Below are positions 49,213-58,227 of a stretch of 64,000 nucleotides of DNA, piece by piece. The stretch's first letter is position 1; each line of letters begins with the position of its first letter. The position numbers were made by a program, and so were the translations under genes. Source of the stretch: Tropicibacter sp. R16_0 (GTDB taxonomy: Bacteria; Pseudomonadota; Alphaproteobacteria; Rhodobacterales; Rhodobacteraceae). The stretch covers positions 62,001-126,000 of the forward strand of contig NZ_JAGHRE010000002.1 of the NCBI RefSeq assembly GCF_017743935.1. Reading direction: 5' to 3'. The notes beneath the pieces are model-generated. The model was not told the DNA's origin and did no database searches. It saw nothing but the letters and a program-made list of their open reading frames with translations.

Positions 49213-49581
49213 ATGGGCACAACGGTGTACGAGAAGTACGGCGGCTTCAAAACCATCAGCCGCATCGTCATGAGTTTTTATGAGATGGCGCTCGATTCCG
49301 ATGAGATCGGCGACTACTTCGCGGACGTGGATATGCCGCGCCTGATGGATCATCAGACCAAGTTCATTTCCTCTCTGGTGGGGGGGCCGGTGTCCTTTTC
49401 AGATGACCGGCTGCGTGCGGTTCATGCACAGCTTAACATCTCGCACTCGGATTTCGACGAGATGGGGCGGCTGTTGTCCGAAGCACTGAGTGATCACGGG
49501 ATGAAGCCTGTGGATGTGGATTTTGTACTGCACGAGATCGAAAGTAAACGCGCGATCATTGTCACGGCGGATGACGGATGA
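49213..49581 (+). CDS. Truncated haemoglobin-like protein (group I type)
   Basis: A 122-aa two-over-two globin. The N-terminus MGTTVYEKYGG carries the usual YEKLGG-type start. FY at 22-23 is the B-helix tyrosine region, MDHQTKFISSLVGGP (45-59) is the E-helix, and H71 in RAVHAQLNIS is the proximal haem ligand. It should bind O2, NO or CO. The ATG at 49213 follows GGCGGA by seven bases; an upstream TTG at 49198 is less likely. Its last codons overlap the start of the adenylate cyclase gene (ATGA), so the two are translationally coupled. This suggests it passes a gas signal to the cyclase. Confidence 0.82.
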   Translation: MGTTVYEKYGGFKTISRIVMSFYEMALDSDEIGDYFADVDMPRLMDHQTKFISSLVGGPVSFSDDRLRAVHAQLNISHSDFDEMGRLLSEALSDHGMKPVDVDFVLHEIESKRAIIVTADDG

Positions 49582-50627
49582 CCATTGCTGCCATCAATGA
49601 AAAGCTATTGCGGTCCATCGGGGTCGGTGTGGCCATTCTGGACGGTGACAGCCATGAAATTGTCTTTGCCAACAAGCCATTTTGCGATTGGTTCGGAACG
49701 CCGGATCAAAAGACCAGGATGAGCGAGCTGGTCGACGAACTGTCACCCGACGATCTGGGCGAAGGTGAGGGCGAAGGGCGCGTTTTCACAGGAGAGGTCG
49801 AGCTCAAGCGCAAACGCAGGACATTGGTCATTGCGGTGTCCATCTCGGCCACGCGGTCGGGGGATCAGCGCCTTTTGGTGGTGGAATGTCAGAACATCAC
49901 CCGCATCCGCGAGCTGGAATCGATGATCGACAGCTATTCCACGATGGTCGAGCGGAACACGCGTGAGTTGGAGCGTGAAAAGGAGCGGGTGGAAAAGCTG
50001 CTCCTGAACCTCATGCCGCGATCGGTCTATGAGGAATTCAAGACCTTTGGCGTGGTCACGCCGCAGCTGTACACGCAGGTCTCGGTGGTTATGTTGGATT
50101 TTGTCGATTTCACGGAATTTGCCACCAAGACGGACCCGACGGTGACGCTGGCCGAACTCAACGACATTTTCACGGCCTTTGATCGTATTGTCGAGCAATA
50201 TGGGTGTGAGCGGATCAAGACCATCGGCGATGCTTATCTGGCCGTCAGCGGGATGCCTGATCCCGCGCCTGAGCACGCCTCTGCCGTGGCGCATTGCGCG
50301 GTGCGCTTTCTGCGCTATCTCGAGCGGCGCAATGAAAGCCATCAGCACACGTGGCGCGCTCGGATCGGGCTGGGGACCGGGGCGGCCGTAGGGTCTGTCG
50401 TGGGCATACAAAAGTACGTCTATGATGTCTTTGGCCCGGCGGTGAACTTGGCCTCGCGTCTACAGATGATGGCCGATCCGATGTGTATCGTGGCGCCCGA
50501 AGAAATGAAGTTCGACCTGATCGACGAGTTTCAGATCAACGATTTCGGCGAACATCAGATCAAGGGTCTGGGTGAAATGGACCTGATCACGGTCGAGGCC
50601 AACCTCAGACCTGCCCATATCCGCTAG
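49578..50627 (+). CDS. PAS-domain class III adenylate cyclase
   Basis: A 349-aa soluble cyclase. Residues 1-110 are a PAS-like domain (VGVAILDGDSHEIVFANKPF), 110-145 a coiled coil (RELEREKERVEKLL), and 150-349 a class III catalytic domain. Metal-binding aspartates D174 (LDFVDFTEFA) and D218 (GDAYLAVSG) are present. The adenine-selecting pair K214 and D283 and the transition-state pair N290 and R294 are also present, so it should make cAMP. No membrane segment is seen. The overlapping globin gene upstream is the likely sensor partner; a PAS-bound ligand is also possible. Confidence 0.92.
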   Translation: MTIAAINEKLLRSIGVGVAILDGDSHEIVFANKPFCDWFGTPDQKTRMSELVDELSPDDLGEGEGEGRVFTGEVELKRKRRTLVIAVSISATRSGDQRLLVVECQNITRIRELESMIDSYSTMVERNTRELEREKERVEKLLLNLMPRSVYEEFKTFGVVTPQLYTQVSVVMLDFVDFTEFATKTDPTVTLAELNDIFTAFDRIVEQYGCERIKTIGDAYLAVSGMPDPAPEHASAVAHCAVRFLRYLERRNESHQHTWRARIGLGTGAAVGSVVGIQKYVYDVFGPAVNLASRLQMMADPMCIVAPEEMKFDLIDEFQINDFGEHQIKGLGEMDLITVEANLRPAHIR

Positions 50628-50730
50628 GGGGTTTACGCCACTTTTGTCAGGAATGGTTGTCGCCCTGGTGCGTTCCGTGTAACGCCTTGATACAAGAGGT
50701 TTGATAACCACAGGCAGCGGGAGAGACATT

Positions 50731-51510
50731 TTGAAGGCAGTCATTCTTGCCGGGGGGCTTGGGACACGCATTAGCGAAGAATCCCACCTGCGGCCCAAAC
50801 CGATGATCGAAATCGGTGGCCGTCCGATCCTGTGGCACATCATGAAGCTGTACGGGCATCACGGCATCAATGAGTTTGTGATCTGCTGCGGTTACAAGGG
50901 CTATATGATCAAGGAGTATTTTGCGAACTACTTCCTGCATATGTCGGATGTGACCATCGATTTGTCCGACAACTCGATGGAAGTTCACAACCAGACTGCC
51001 GAACCTTGGAAGATCACCTTGATCGACACCGGAGAGTTGACGCAGACCGGCGGGCGCATCCGGCGGGTCGCGCCTTATCTGGACGGGACCTTTTGCCTGA
51101 CATATGGCGACGGGGTGTCGAACGTGGATGTGTCCGCTCTGGTCGATTTCCACCGCGCCCAGGGGACCGAAGCAACCGTGACCGCGATTCAGCCTGCCGG
51201 GCGGTTCGGCGCGCTTGGGATTGATGGCGACCGCGTGACTTCGTTCCAGGAAAAACCGCAAGGCGACAACCGCTGGATCAACGGTGGCTTCATGGTTTGC
51301 GAACCCTCAATCATCAACCGATTGGACGGGGACGATACGATCTTTGAAAAGGGGCCCTTGGAAGGCCTGGCTGAAGATCGGCAGCTAAGCCTCTGGAAGC
51401 ATGATGGTTTCTGGATGGCGATGGACACGCTGCGGGACAAGAATCAGCTCGAAGATCTCTGGGCATCGGGCAAAGCGCCCTGGAAGATCTGGGAGCCGCT
51501 GCGGTCATGA
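50731..51510 (+). CDS. rfbF: Glucose-1-phosphate cytidylyltransferase
   Basis: RfbF makes CDP-glucose from CTP and glucose 1-phosphate, the entry to CDP-deoxyhexoses. The 259-aa nucleotidyltransferase begins [20 protein letters not shown] with the [18 protein letters not shown] block. [12 protein letters not shown] carries the metal aspartate. A TTG start at 50731 is chosen because GGGAG lies seven bases upstream and the protein then begins exactly at the family N-terminus. It opens the sugar operon and its stop overlaps the rfbG start. Confidence 0.94.
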   Translation: MKAVILAGGLGTRISEESHLRPKPMIEIGGRPILWHIMKLYGHHGINEFVICCGYKGYMIKEYFANYFLHMSDVTIDLSDNSMEVHNQTAEPWKITLIDTGELTQTGGRIRRVAPYLDGTFCLTYGDGVSNVDVSALVDFHRAQGTEATVTAIQPAGRFGALGIDGDRVTSFQEKPQGDNRWINGGFMVCEPSIINRLDGDDTIFEKGPLEGLAEDRQLSLWKHDGFWMAMDTLRDKNQLEDLWASGKAPWKIWEPLRS

Positions 51511-52547
51511 GTTTCTGGGCCGGAAAGCGGGTTTTGGTAACGGGGCACACCGGGTTCAAAGGCTCGTGGCTGTCGCTGTGGCTGCATGATCTGGGGGCGC
51601 AGGTCTTTGGTCTGGCGCTTGAGCCTGACACCACGCCCGCGCTGTTTGATCAACTGGGATTGTCCGACAAGCTGGACCACCGGATCGGGGACATCCGCGA
51701 TACAGCCTTGGTGCGCGACCGTGTGGCCGAGGCGCGCCCCGACGTGGTGTTTCATTTGGCGGCTCAACCGCTAGTGCTCGCCTCTTATGACGATCCGGTC
51801 GCCAATTGGGACAGCAACGTGATGGGCACGGTGCATGTGCTGGACGCGCTGCGCCAGCTGGAGCACCCCTGCGCGGCTGTGATGATCACCACCGACAAGG
51901 TGTATGAAAACCGCGAATGGCTGCACCCATACCGCGAAGGCGACCGCTTGGGCGGCCATGATCCGTATTCGGCGTCAAAATCCGCCTGTGAGATTGCAAT
52001 TGCCAGCTACCGCAAGTCGTTCTTCGCGGATCACCCGGTTCAAGTGGTTTCCGCGCGCGCCGGAAACGTGATTGGCGGCGGTGATTGGGCGGCGGACCGC
52101 ATTTTGCCGGACATTGTCCGCGCGCTGTCCGCAGGCCAGCCGATCCCGGTGCGCAACCCGCATGCGCGGCGTCCTTGGCAGCATGTGCTGGAGCCGCTCG
52201 CAGGGTATATGCGGCTGGCCGAACGCATGTCCGCAGCCGAACAGGTGGCCGAGGCTTACAATTTTGGGCCCGAGACACATGATGTCAAAGCGGTGGGTGA
52301 TCTTGTGCAGGGCGCCTTGGCGCTCTGGCCGGGGGAATGGCTGGATCAATCCGATCCAAACGCGCGCCATGAGGCCTCGCTCTTGAGCCTGGGCATCGAA
52401 CAGGCGCGGGTCGATCTTGCCTATGCCCCGCGGTGGGATTTTGCCTGTGGCTTGGCCAAATCGGTGGAATGGTATCATGCGGTACACCAAGGGGCGGATC
52501 CGCTGGCCGTGACGCGTTCCCAGATTGCAGAGTTTGGTACACCATGA
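51507..52547 (+). CDS. rfbG: CDP-glucose 4,6-dehydratase
   Basis: RfbG converts CDP-glucose to CDP-4-keto-6-deoxy-glucose with NAD. The 346-aa short-chain dehydrogenase has the NAD loop [16 protein letters not shown] near residues 11-26. The [12 protein letters not shown] motif is specific to this dehydratase, and YSASK is the catalytic Tyr-Lys pair. It overlaps both neighbours by ATGA. The rfbH (E1) gene that would lead to 3,6-dideoxyhexoses is not next to it. Confidence 0.95.
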   Translation: MSFWAGKRVLVTGHTGFKGSWLSLWLHDLGAQVFGLALEPDTTPALFDQLGLSDKLDHRIGDIRDTALVRDRVAEARPDVVFHLAAQPLVLASYDDPVANWDSNVMGTVHVLDALRQLEHPCAAVMITTDKVYENREWLHPYREGDRLGGHDPYSASKSACEIAIASYRKSFFADHPVQVVSARAGNVIGGGDWAADRILPDIVRALSAGQPIPVRNPHARRPWQHVLEPLAGYMRLAERMSAAEQVAEAYNFGPETHDVKAVGDLVQGALALWPGEWLDQSDPNARHEASLLSLGIEQARVDLAYAPRWDFACGLAKSVEWYHAVHQGADPLAVTRSQIAEFGTP

Positions 52548-53086
52548 AGTTCGAACCGCTCCCCCTGAAAGGGGCCTATGAAATTCATCTGGAGCGCCGC
52601 GAGGACGAGCGCGGGTTCTTTGCCCGGATGTATTGTGATGACGAATTTGCAGCCCAGGGTTTGAATACGAATTGGGTGCAGATGAACGTCTCGCTCAGCC
52701 GCGAGGTCGGAACCCTTCGGGGCATGCACTTTCAGCGCGAACCGGCCGCCGAGGTCAAGCTGGTGCGCTGCTTGCGTGGACAGGCCTTTGACGTGATCGT
52801 GGATTTGCGCGCGGGATCCGACACATACGGCCAGCATTGTCATGTGTTGCTGGATCAGGACGCGCTAAACGCAATCTATGTACCCAAGGGGTTTGCCCAT
52901 GGGTTTCAGACGCTGAGTGACGACACCGAATTGCAATACTGCCATTCGACGGCTTATGCGCCAGGGCACGAAGGTGGGGTGAACCCGCTTGATCCCGATC
53001 TGGGCATCGCTTGGCCCCGTCCGGTGACGGTCTTGTCGGACCGTGACCAAAACCTACCACCACTGGCGGAGTGCACCGCGCTATGA
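52544..53086 (+). CDS. dTDP-4-dehydrorhamnose 3,5-epimerase family protein
   Basis: A 180-aa cupin-fold epimerase of the RmlC family. It shows GFFARMYCDDEF, VQMNVSLSREVGTLRGMHFQ with the base histidine, and IYVPKGFAHGFQTLSD. Here it probably epimerises C3 and/or C5 of the CDP-4-keto-6-deoxy sugar made by RfbG rather than a dTDP sugar. The ATG at 52544 overlaps the rfbG stop, and its stop overlaps the next gene. Confidence 0.9.
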   Translation: MKFEPLPLKGAYEIHLERREDERGFFARMYCDDEFAAQGLNTNWVQMNVSLSREVGTLRGMHFQREPAAEVKLVRCLRGQAFDVIVDLRAGSDTYGQHCHVLLDQDALNAIYVPKGFAHGFQTLSDDTELQYCHSTAYAPGHEGGVNPLDPDLGIAWPRPVTVLSDRDQNLPPLAECTAL

Positions 53087-54303
53087 CCCAAACCTGCCGA
53101 CATTGTAACACGCCGCTGACGCTGGAGTTTCTGGACCTGGGCCATGCGCCACCCTCCAACGCCTATGTCTCGCCCGAGGGGTTGTCGCAGCCCGAGCTGA
53201 CCTTTCCGCTGCGGATCAAGGCATGCCCCAACTGCCGCTTGGTCCAGACCGAGGATTTTGCCGAGGCCGATCAGCTGTTCACGCACGACTACGCCTATTT
53301 CTCGTCCACCTCGCGCAGCTGGTTGGATCATGCCGCGCGCTATGTGGACATGATCACGGCGCGTCTGGGGTTGGATGCGGATAGTCATGTGATCGAGGTG
53401 GCCTCGAACGACGGCTACCTGCTCAAGAACTTTGTCGCGTCTGGCATTCCTTGTCTCGGGGTCGAGCCCACGGAAAGCACCGCCAAGGCCGCCGAAGAGT
53501 TGGGCGTTCCAGTGTTGCAGGCGTTTTTTGGCGAGGATATGGCGCGGGATCTGCCAAAGGCCGACTTGGTTCTGGGCAACAACGTTTACGCCCATGTCCC
53601 TGATATCAATGACTTTACCCGTGGCCTGCGCGAGGTTCTGAAACCGCAGGGCGTGATTACATTGGAATTCCCGCATCTGATGCGCTTGGTCGAATTCAAC
53701 CAGTTCGACACGGTGTACCACGAGCATTTCTCGTATCTGTCGCTGCTGGCGGTGGAGCGTATCATGACCGCCGCCGGATGCCGTGTCTTTGATGTCGAAG
53801 AGCTGCCGACCCATGGCGGGAGCCTGCGCATCTATGCCTGCCGGGCAGAGGCAGATCATCAGGACACCCCGGCTGTTGCGGCTCTGCGGGCCGAGGAAGC
53901 GGCGCGCGGCATGGACACCGATGCCTATTACACGGCGTTCCAGGCAAAGGCCGAACAGGTCAAGAACGACTTTCTGCGGTTCCTGCTGCAGGCCGAGGCC
54001 GAGGGCAAATCGGTGGCCGCCTATGGCGCTGCGGCCAAGGGCAACACGCTGATGAACTTTGGCGGGGTAAAGCCCGATCTGGTGCCCTTTGTTTGTGACG
54101 CGGCGCCTTCGAAACAAGGCATGTTGATGCCTGGCAGCCACGTGCCGATCCTGGCCCCCGATGCGCTGACGGAAAACCGTCCCGATTATCTGGTGATCTT
54201 TCCCTGGAACATCGGGCCCGAGATCATGGCGCAAAATCAGGCGCTGGCGGATGCGGGCACCAAGTTTGTGACCGCCGTTCCCGAGCTTAGGGTGTTGGGA
54301 TGA
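53083..54303 (+). CDS. Sugar C-methyltransferase (TylC3/NovU type)
   Basis: A 406-aa SAM-dependent C-methyltransferase acting on nucleotide 4-keto-6-deoxy sugars, usually at C3. The N-terminal zinc site is C5, C8, C48, C51 (the Methyltransf_13 region). The SAM loop is VIEVASNDGYLL at 103-114. The catalytic cluster YHEHFSY at 212-218 matches the Tyr-Glu-His set of TcaB9. The C-terminal third, with AAYGAAAKGNTLMNF, is the Methyltransf_14 domain. It acts after rfbG and the epimerase in the same coupled operon. Confidence 0.9.
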   Translation: MTQTCRHCNTPLTLEFLDLGHAPPSNAYVSPEGLSQPELTFPLRIKACPNCRLVQTEDFAEADQLFTHDYAYFSSTSRSWLDHAARYVDMITARLGLDADSHVIEVASNDGYLLKNFVASGIPCLGVEPTESTAKAAEELGVPVLQAFFGEDMARDLPKADLVLGNNVYAHVPDINDFTRGLREVLKPQGVITLEFPHLMRLVEFNQFDTVYHEHFSYLSLLAVERIMTAAGCRVFDVEELPTHGGSLRIYACRAEADHQDTPAVAALRAEEAARGMDTDAYYTAFQAKAEQVKNDFLRFLLQAEAEGKSVAAYGAAAKGNTLMNFGGVKPDLVPFVCDAAPSKQGMLMPGSHVPILAPDALTENRPDYLVIFPWNIGPEIMAQNQALADAGTKFVTAVPELRVLG

Positions 54304-55127
54304 GCCGCATTCTGCTGACCGGGGCCACCGGCTTTGTCGGTCAGGCGGTGATGCGTGGTTTGACCGCCCGCGGGATCGCGCCGGTCTGCGTAGTGCGTCC
54401 GGGGAAACAGGTTATGGGTGCGGCAAAAGTTGTTGAGGTCGAAGACATCTTTGCGCAACCCGCTGACTGGTGGGCGGGTGTCTGTACAGGCGTCGACATG
54501 GTACTGCATGTGGCGTGGTACGCCGAACCGGGAAAATATCTCACCTCGGACAAGAACCTCGATTGCCTGGCCGGTACACTGGCCCTGACCAAAGGCGCGG
54601 CTGAGGCCGGTGTGCGCCGGTTTGTCGGCGTGGGCACCTGTTTCGAATACGATCTGACGGTGGGAGAGTTGAGCACGGACACGAAGCTTGATCCGCTCAC
54701 GCCTTATGCAGCGGCAAAGGCGGCGGCCTTTATTGCTTTGGACAAGCTGGCACCGCAGGTGGGGATGGAGTTCCTTTGGGCGCGTCTGTTCTACCTGTAT
54801 GGTCAGGGCGAAGACCCGCGCCGTCTGGTGCCTTATCTGCATCAGCAGATGCAGGCAGGCGAACGGGCGGATCTGACCAGCGGGACCCAGCTGCGCGACT
54901 TCATGGATGTGGATGCCGCCGCCGCGCTCTTGCTCGACGATGCATTCAGCGACCGGACCGGGGCCAGCAACATCGCCAGCGGGCAGGGGATCACCGTGCG
55001 CGCTCTGGCGGAACAGATCGCGGACCAGTATGGTCGGCGTGATCTCTTGAACTTCGGCGCACGGCCCGACAACCTGACCGATCCGCCGGTCGTCGTTGGC
55101 CTGCGCCAGCCAAAGGACCCGGCATGA
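54300..55127 (+). CDS. NAD-dependent epimerase/dehydratase (probable 4-ketoreductase)
   Basis: A 275-aa extended short-chain dehydrogenase. The nucleotide-binding loop is LLTGATGFVGQAV near residues 5-17. The catalytic Tyr-Lys pair is in TPYAAAK and the Ser/Thr position in VGVGTCFEY. In a pathway with a C-methyltransferase it most likely reduces the 4-keto group of the branched sugar, giving the final CDP-sugar, but epimerase activity is possible. It overlaps both neighbours by four bases. Confidence 0.85.
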   Translation: MSRILLTGATGFVGQAVMRGLTARGIAPVCVVRPGKQVMGAAKVVEVEDIFAQPADWWAGVCTGVDMVLHVAWYAEPGKYLTSDKNLDCLAGTLALTKGAAEAGVRRFVGVGTCFEYDLTVGELSTDTKLDPLTPYAAAKAAAFIALDKLAPQVGMEFLWARLFYLYGQGEDPRRLVPYLHQQMQAGERADLTSGTQLRDFMDVDAAAALLLDDAFSDRTGASNIASGQGITVRALAEQIADQYGRRDLLNFGARPDNLTDPPVVVGLRQPKDPA

Positions 55128-56167
55128 CCCAGCGTGTATTGTACGAAGCAGCGGATTTCCCGATCTTTCAGAATCGCATGTATGACACGGTCGAGGCGGC
55201 TCAGGCCTGCCCACGGGGGCAAATTCGCATTGTCGAGGACCTGCAAAGCGGCCTTGTCTACAATGCGGCCTTTGATCCGGATCTGATGGAATATGACGCG
55301 GCCTATCAGAACGAGCAGGCCAATTCCGCGCCGTTCAAGGCGCACCTGGACTGGGCCGCCGATCTGATCCGGACAGAGATGGGCGATCGTCTGATCGAGG
55401 TGGGGTGTGGCAAGGGAACGTTCTTGGAAATGCTCGCAGATCGCGGGGCTGACATCACTGGTTTCGACCCGACTTACGAGGGCGACGACCCGCGCATCGA
55501 AAAGGTCTATTTCGGGCCCGAGGTCGGCATGAACGGCGACGGGTTGGTGTTGCGCCATGTGCTCGAACACATACAGGATCCGGTCGATTTCCTGATGCAA
55601 TTGGCCGAGGCCAATGGCGGACAAGGGCTGATCTATATCGAGGTGCCGTGCCTGGACTGGATCGGTGACAACAAGGCCTGGTTCGACTTCTTCTACGAAC
55701 ACGTCAACTACTTCCGGCTCAGCGACTTTCACAAGATCTTTGGCCGGGTCGTGGCCTCGGGCAATTGCTTTGGCGATCAGTACCTCTATGTGATCGGCGA
55801 TCTTGCCAGCCTGCGTTACCCATCTTACGACCCGGACGCGCCGGTGCGCTTTCCCGCTGATTTCACCGACAGCCTCGAAGCTGCCAATACCACCGACCGC
55901 GATGTTGTCTGGGGCGGCGCGTCCAAGGGGCTGATCTATTCCATGTTGCGGGCGCGGGCAGGGCGCCCGGTGGCAGGCATCATCGACATCAACCCGGCCA
56001 AACAGGGCAAACATCTGGCTGGTACTGGCTTGCGGGTCAGCGCCCCGGACGAGCTGCTGCCGCAGCTCTCTGGTGATGCCCGTATCCTGGTCATGAACCC
56101 GAACTACACCGAGGAAATCAAATCCATGTCCAACAACGCTTTTACATATGTTGAGGTGGGCGCATGA
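55124..56167 (+). CDS. Second C-methyltransferase-like SAM protein
   Basis: A 347-aa methyltransferase related to the gene two positions upstream. The SAM loop is LIEVGCGKGTFLEML, and FYEHVNYFRLSDFHKIF replaces the YHEHFSY cluster. The C-terminal Methyltransf_14-like region (VWGGASKGLIYSML, then GIIDINPAKQGKHLAGTGL) is shared. The N-terminal four-cysteine zinc site is missing, so its function may differ. It could methylate another position or another sugar. Confidence 0.8.
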   Translation: MTQRVLYEAADFPIFQNRMYDTVEAAQACPRGQIRIVEDLQSGLVYNAAFDPDLMEYDAAYQNEQANSAPFKAHLDWAADLIRTEMGDRLIEVGCGKGTFLEMLADRGADITGFDPTYEGDDPRIEKVYFGPEVGMNGDGLVLRHVLEHIQDPVDFLMQLAEANGGQGLIYIEVPCLDWIGDNKAWFDFFYEHVNYFRLSDFHKIFGRVVASGNCFGDQYLYVIGDLASLRYPSYDPDAPVRFPADFTDSLEAANTTDRDVVWGGASKGLIYSMLRARAGRPVAGIIDINPAKQGKHLAGTGLRVSAPDELLPQLSGDARILVMNPNYTEEIKSMSNNAFTYVEVGA

Positions 56168-56934
56168 GCGACTTCAAATCCGATATCCCGAAACGCATCG
56201 CGCAGATGCGCGAAAACGAGGCGCTGACCAAGCCGGGCCTCGACTTTCTACGGGCTTCGGCGATTGCCGAATACTCGTACAACTATCACTGGATGGACCG
56301 CCCGATCATTCAGTACCCCCAAGACATCGTCGCGATGCAAGAGCTGATCTGGCAGGTCAAACCGGACCTGATTGTCGAGATGGGCATCGCTCATGGCGGC
56401 TCGCTGATCTTCTCGGCCTCGATGCTTGCGCTGATGGATATGGAAGAGGCGATCCAGGCGGGCAAGACGCTGGATCCGGCCAAATCACACCGCAAGGTTT
56501 TGGGGGTGGACGTCGACATTCGCGCCCATAACCGGGCGGCGATTGACGCGCACTCGATGCGGTCCCGCATCGAGATGATCGAAGGGTCGTCGATCGACCC
56601 TGAGATCATCGCCCGCGTTCAGGAATTTGCCAAGGATTACAGCCGTATCCTGGTCTGTCTCGACAGCAACCACACCCATGATCACGTCCGGGCCGAGCTC
56701 GAGGCCTATGCGCCGCTGACGTCCGTGGGCAGTTATTGCGTGGTCTTTGACACGCTGATCGAGGATATGGCCGAAGATACCTATCCCGACCGCCCTTGGG
56801 GCAAGGGCGACAACCCCAAGACTGCGGTTTGGGATTACCTCAAGACACATCCCGAGTTCGAGATCGACAAGGACATTCCCGACAAGCTGCAGATTACCGT
56901 CGCGCACGACGGGTTCCTCAAGCGGGTGTCATAA
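56164..56934 (+). CDS. CmcI-family (cephalosporin hydroxylase) methyltransferase
   Basis: A 256-aa protein of the CmcI/RhnM family, mostly small-molecule or sugar O-methyltransferases despite the cephalosporin hydroxylase name. It shows the family stretch YHWMDRPIIQYPQDIVAMQEL, the SAM-fold LIVEMGIAHGGSLIF and GVDVDIRAHNR. Within this operon it is likely to O-methylate the sugar or the glycan that carries it. It overlaps the CDS upstream by four bases and ends against the convergent glycosyltransferase. Confidence 0.85.
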   Translation: MSDFKSDIPKRIAQMRENEALTKPGLDFLRASAIAEYSYNYHWMDRPIIQYPQDIVAMQELIWQVKPDLIVEMGIAHGGSLIFSASMLALMDMEEAIQAGKTLDPAKSHRKVLGVDVDIRAHNRAAIDAHSMRSRIEMIEGSSIDPEIIARVQEFAKDYSRILVCLDSNHTHDHVRAELEAYAPLTSVGSYCVVFDTLIEDMAEDTYPDRPWGKGDNPKTAVWDYLKTHPEFEIDKDIPDKLQITVAHDGFLKRVS

Positions 56935-58167
56935 CTGTCGTTTGAAACTCTTGGAACGGCGCTTGGCTTTGCTCCAGGCGCCGTTTTTCGTTTCACCACC
57001 ATCAAGAATTGCGCCGTAGTCATCGCCCAGAACTGCATCCATCACGCGGGCTGCGGAATGCACGGTGTTCACACCGTCCAGTTCGGCGGACAAGCGAAAG
57101 GACTGGAACTGTGATTGCACGCGTGCCCATCGTTCCGCCAACGTGCGTTTCGAACGAACCGGCATGGCGCGAGCTGTCAACAACTGAGCCTGTGTTCCGG
57201 TGTGCTCGGCATAATCCGCAAGGATCTTGTTGATCCGTTCGGCCTCTGCGGGTTTCGATCGTGCCGCGTTGAGCGCGTAGTTGTACCACAGCGCGTAATC
57301 AGGGGCTGGCGTGTCAAAGCCGCCACGCGTGCGCATGGTTTCCAGTGTGGAAAAGAACACCAACTGGATCGTAAGCGCATGGTCGATGATGTCGTCATAG
57401 GGGTCGGCTTTGTTTTCTGCCGCAAAGCTTTTGCCGATCTTGTCACCTTCGCTGCCTTCCTTGGGATTGGAATGCGCGCCTCCGGTCGAGGCTGGACTGT
57501 ATCCGTTGATCGTGAACGGGTGGCGCAGGTGCAAAAAGAGCCCTCCGTTATAGATGCTTCGGTACTGAAAATTCACATCCGGGATTGTGCTGTCGAACAA
57601 GACCCCGTCAGACGGTTTGTGTGTTTCAAAATACGCCCGAGAGACGCAGCCATGGTAGGTGTTTGGCGTTGGGTTCAACTGAGCAAGTTCGCAGCGCAGC
57701 AGATTGTCCAGATAGTCTTTTGGATCATACGGGTGCGGGGCGCCAAAACAGTCATCTCGATAAAAGCGGATGCCGCCAGTCTTGTCTCCGAACCCTTCGA
57801 TCGGCCAGCCATAGGTGGCCTTGAACCAACTCACTCCATCCGGACGGTGCTCCTCAAGCAGCCGACGCAGATAGGGAAACTGCCCGGGCAGGATCGCGTC
57901 ATCATCCCCGAAAACGATGACATAGTCGCCAGTGCTGGCCAGAACGGACCGGTTGAAATTCTCGCGCATGGAAACGCGCGCGTGTGACGGCAGATAGATC
58001 AATCGCGGGTCGTCAAAACCTGCAACAACTTGATCGGTGCCATCGACCGAGGCGTTGTCTGCGACGATCAACTCGATGTTTGGGTCATCAATATCCAGTA
58101 CGGTCTGGATCGACGCGCCCAGATAGCTTGCCCGTTCCCGCGAGGGGATGATGATGCTGATCTTCAT
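56929..58167 (-). CDS. Glycosyltransferase family 2
   Basis: A 412-aa GT-A glycosyltransferase. It begins MKISIIIPSRERASYLGASI; VADNASVDGTDQVV binds the nucleotide sugar and VFGDDDAILPG carries the DXD-type metal site. The C-terminal 180 residues are helical and poorly conserved. It likely transfers a sugar, perhaps the CDP-branched hexose, to a cell-surface glycan. Its last six bases overlap the 3' end of the CmcI-family gene, and a terminator for the opposite operon lies inside its 3' coding region. FkbM follows on the same strand's upstream side. Confidence 0.88.
   Translation of the reverse strand: MKISIIIPSRERASYLGASIQTVLDIDDPNIELIVADNASVDGTDQVVAGFDDPRLIYLPSHARVSMRENFNRSVLASTGDYVIVFGDDDAILPGQFPYLRRLLEEHRPDGVSWFKATYGWPIEGFGDKTGGIRFYRDDCFGAPHPYDPKDYLDNLLRCELAQLNPTPNTYHGCVSRAYFETHKPSDGVLFDSTIPDVNFQYRSIYNGGLFLHLRHPFTINGYSPASTGGAHSNPKEGSEGDKIGKSFAAENKADPYDDIIDHALTIQLVFFSTLETMRTRGGFDTPAPDYALWYNYALNAARSKPAEAERINKILADYAEHTGTQAQLLTARAMPVRSKRTLAERWARVQSQFQSFRLSAELDGVNTVHSAARVMDAVLGDDYGAILDGGETKNGAWSKAKRRSKSFKRQL
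56955..56990 (+). terminator. Terminator of the sugar operon, embedded in the convergent glycosyltransferase CDS
   Basis: An 8-bp stem pairs 56955-56962 with 56978-56985. Inner TGG/CCA positions extend it toward a 7-base loop. A T-run (56984-56988) follows. It lies about 20 bases after the stop of the CmcI-family gene, so it should end the rightward operon, yet it falls within codons of the leftward glycosyltransferase. On the minus strand it lacks a T-run. Confidence 0.8.
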
Positions 58168-58227
58168 GTCACTGCCTGCCGTCGCTTGTTTGCGCGGCTT
58201 TCTATCTGGTTTCTGTCCAAAGGAAAA

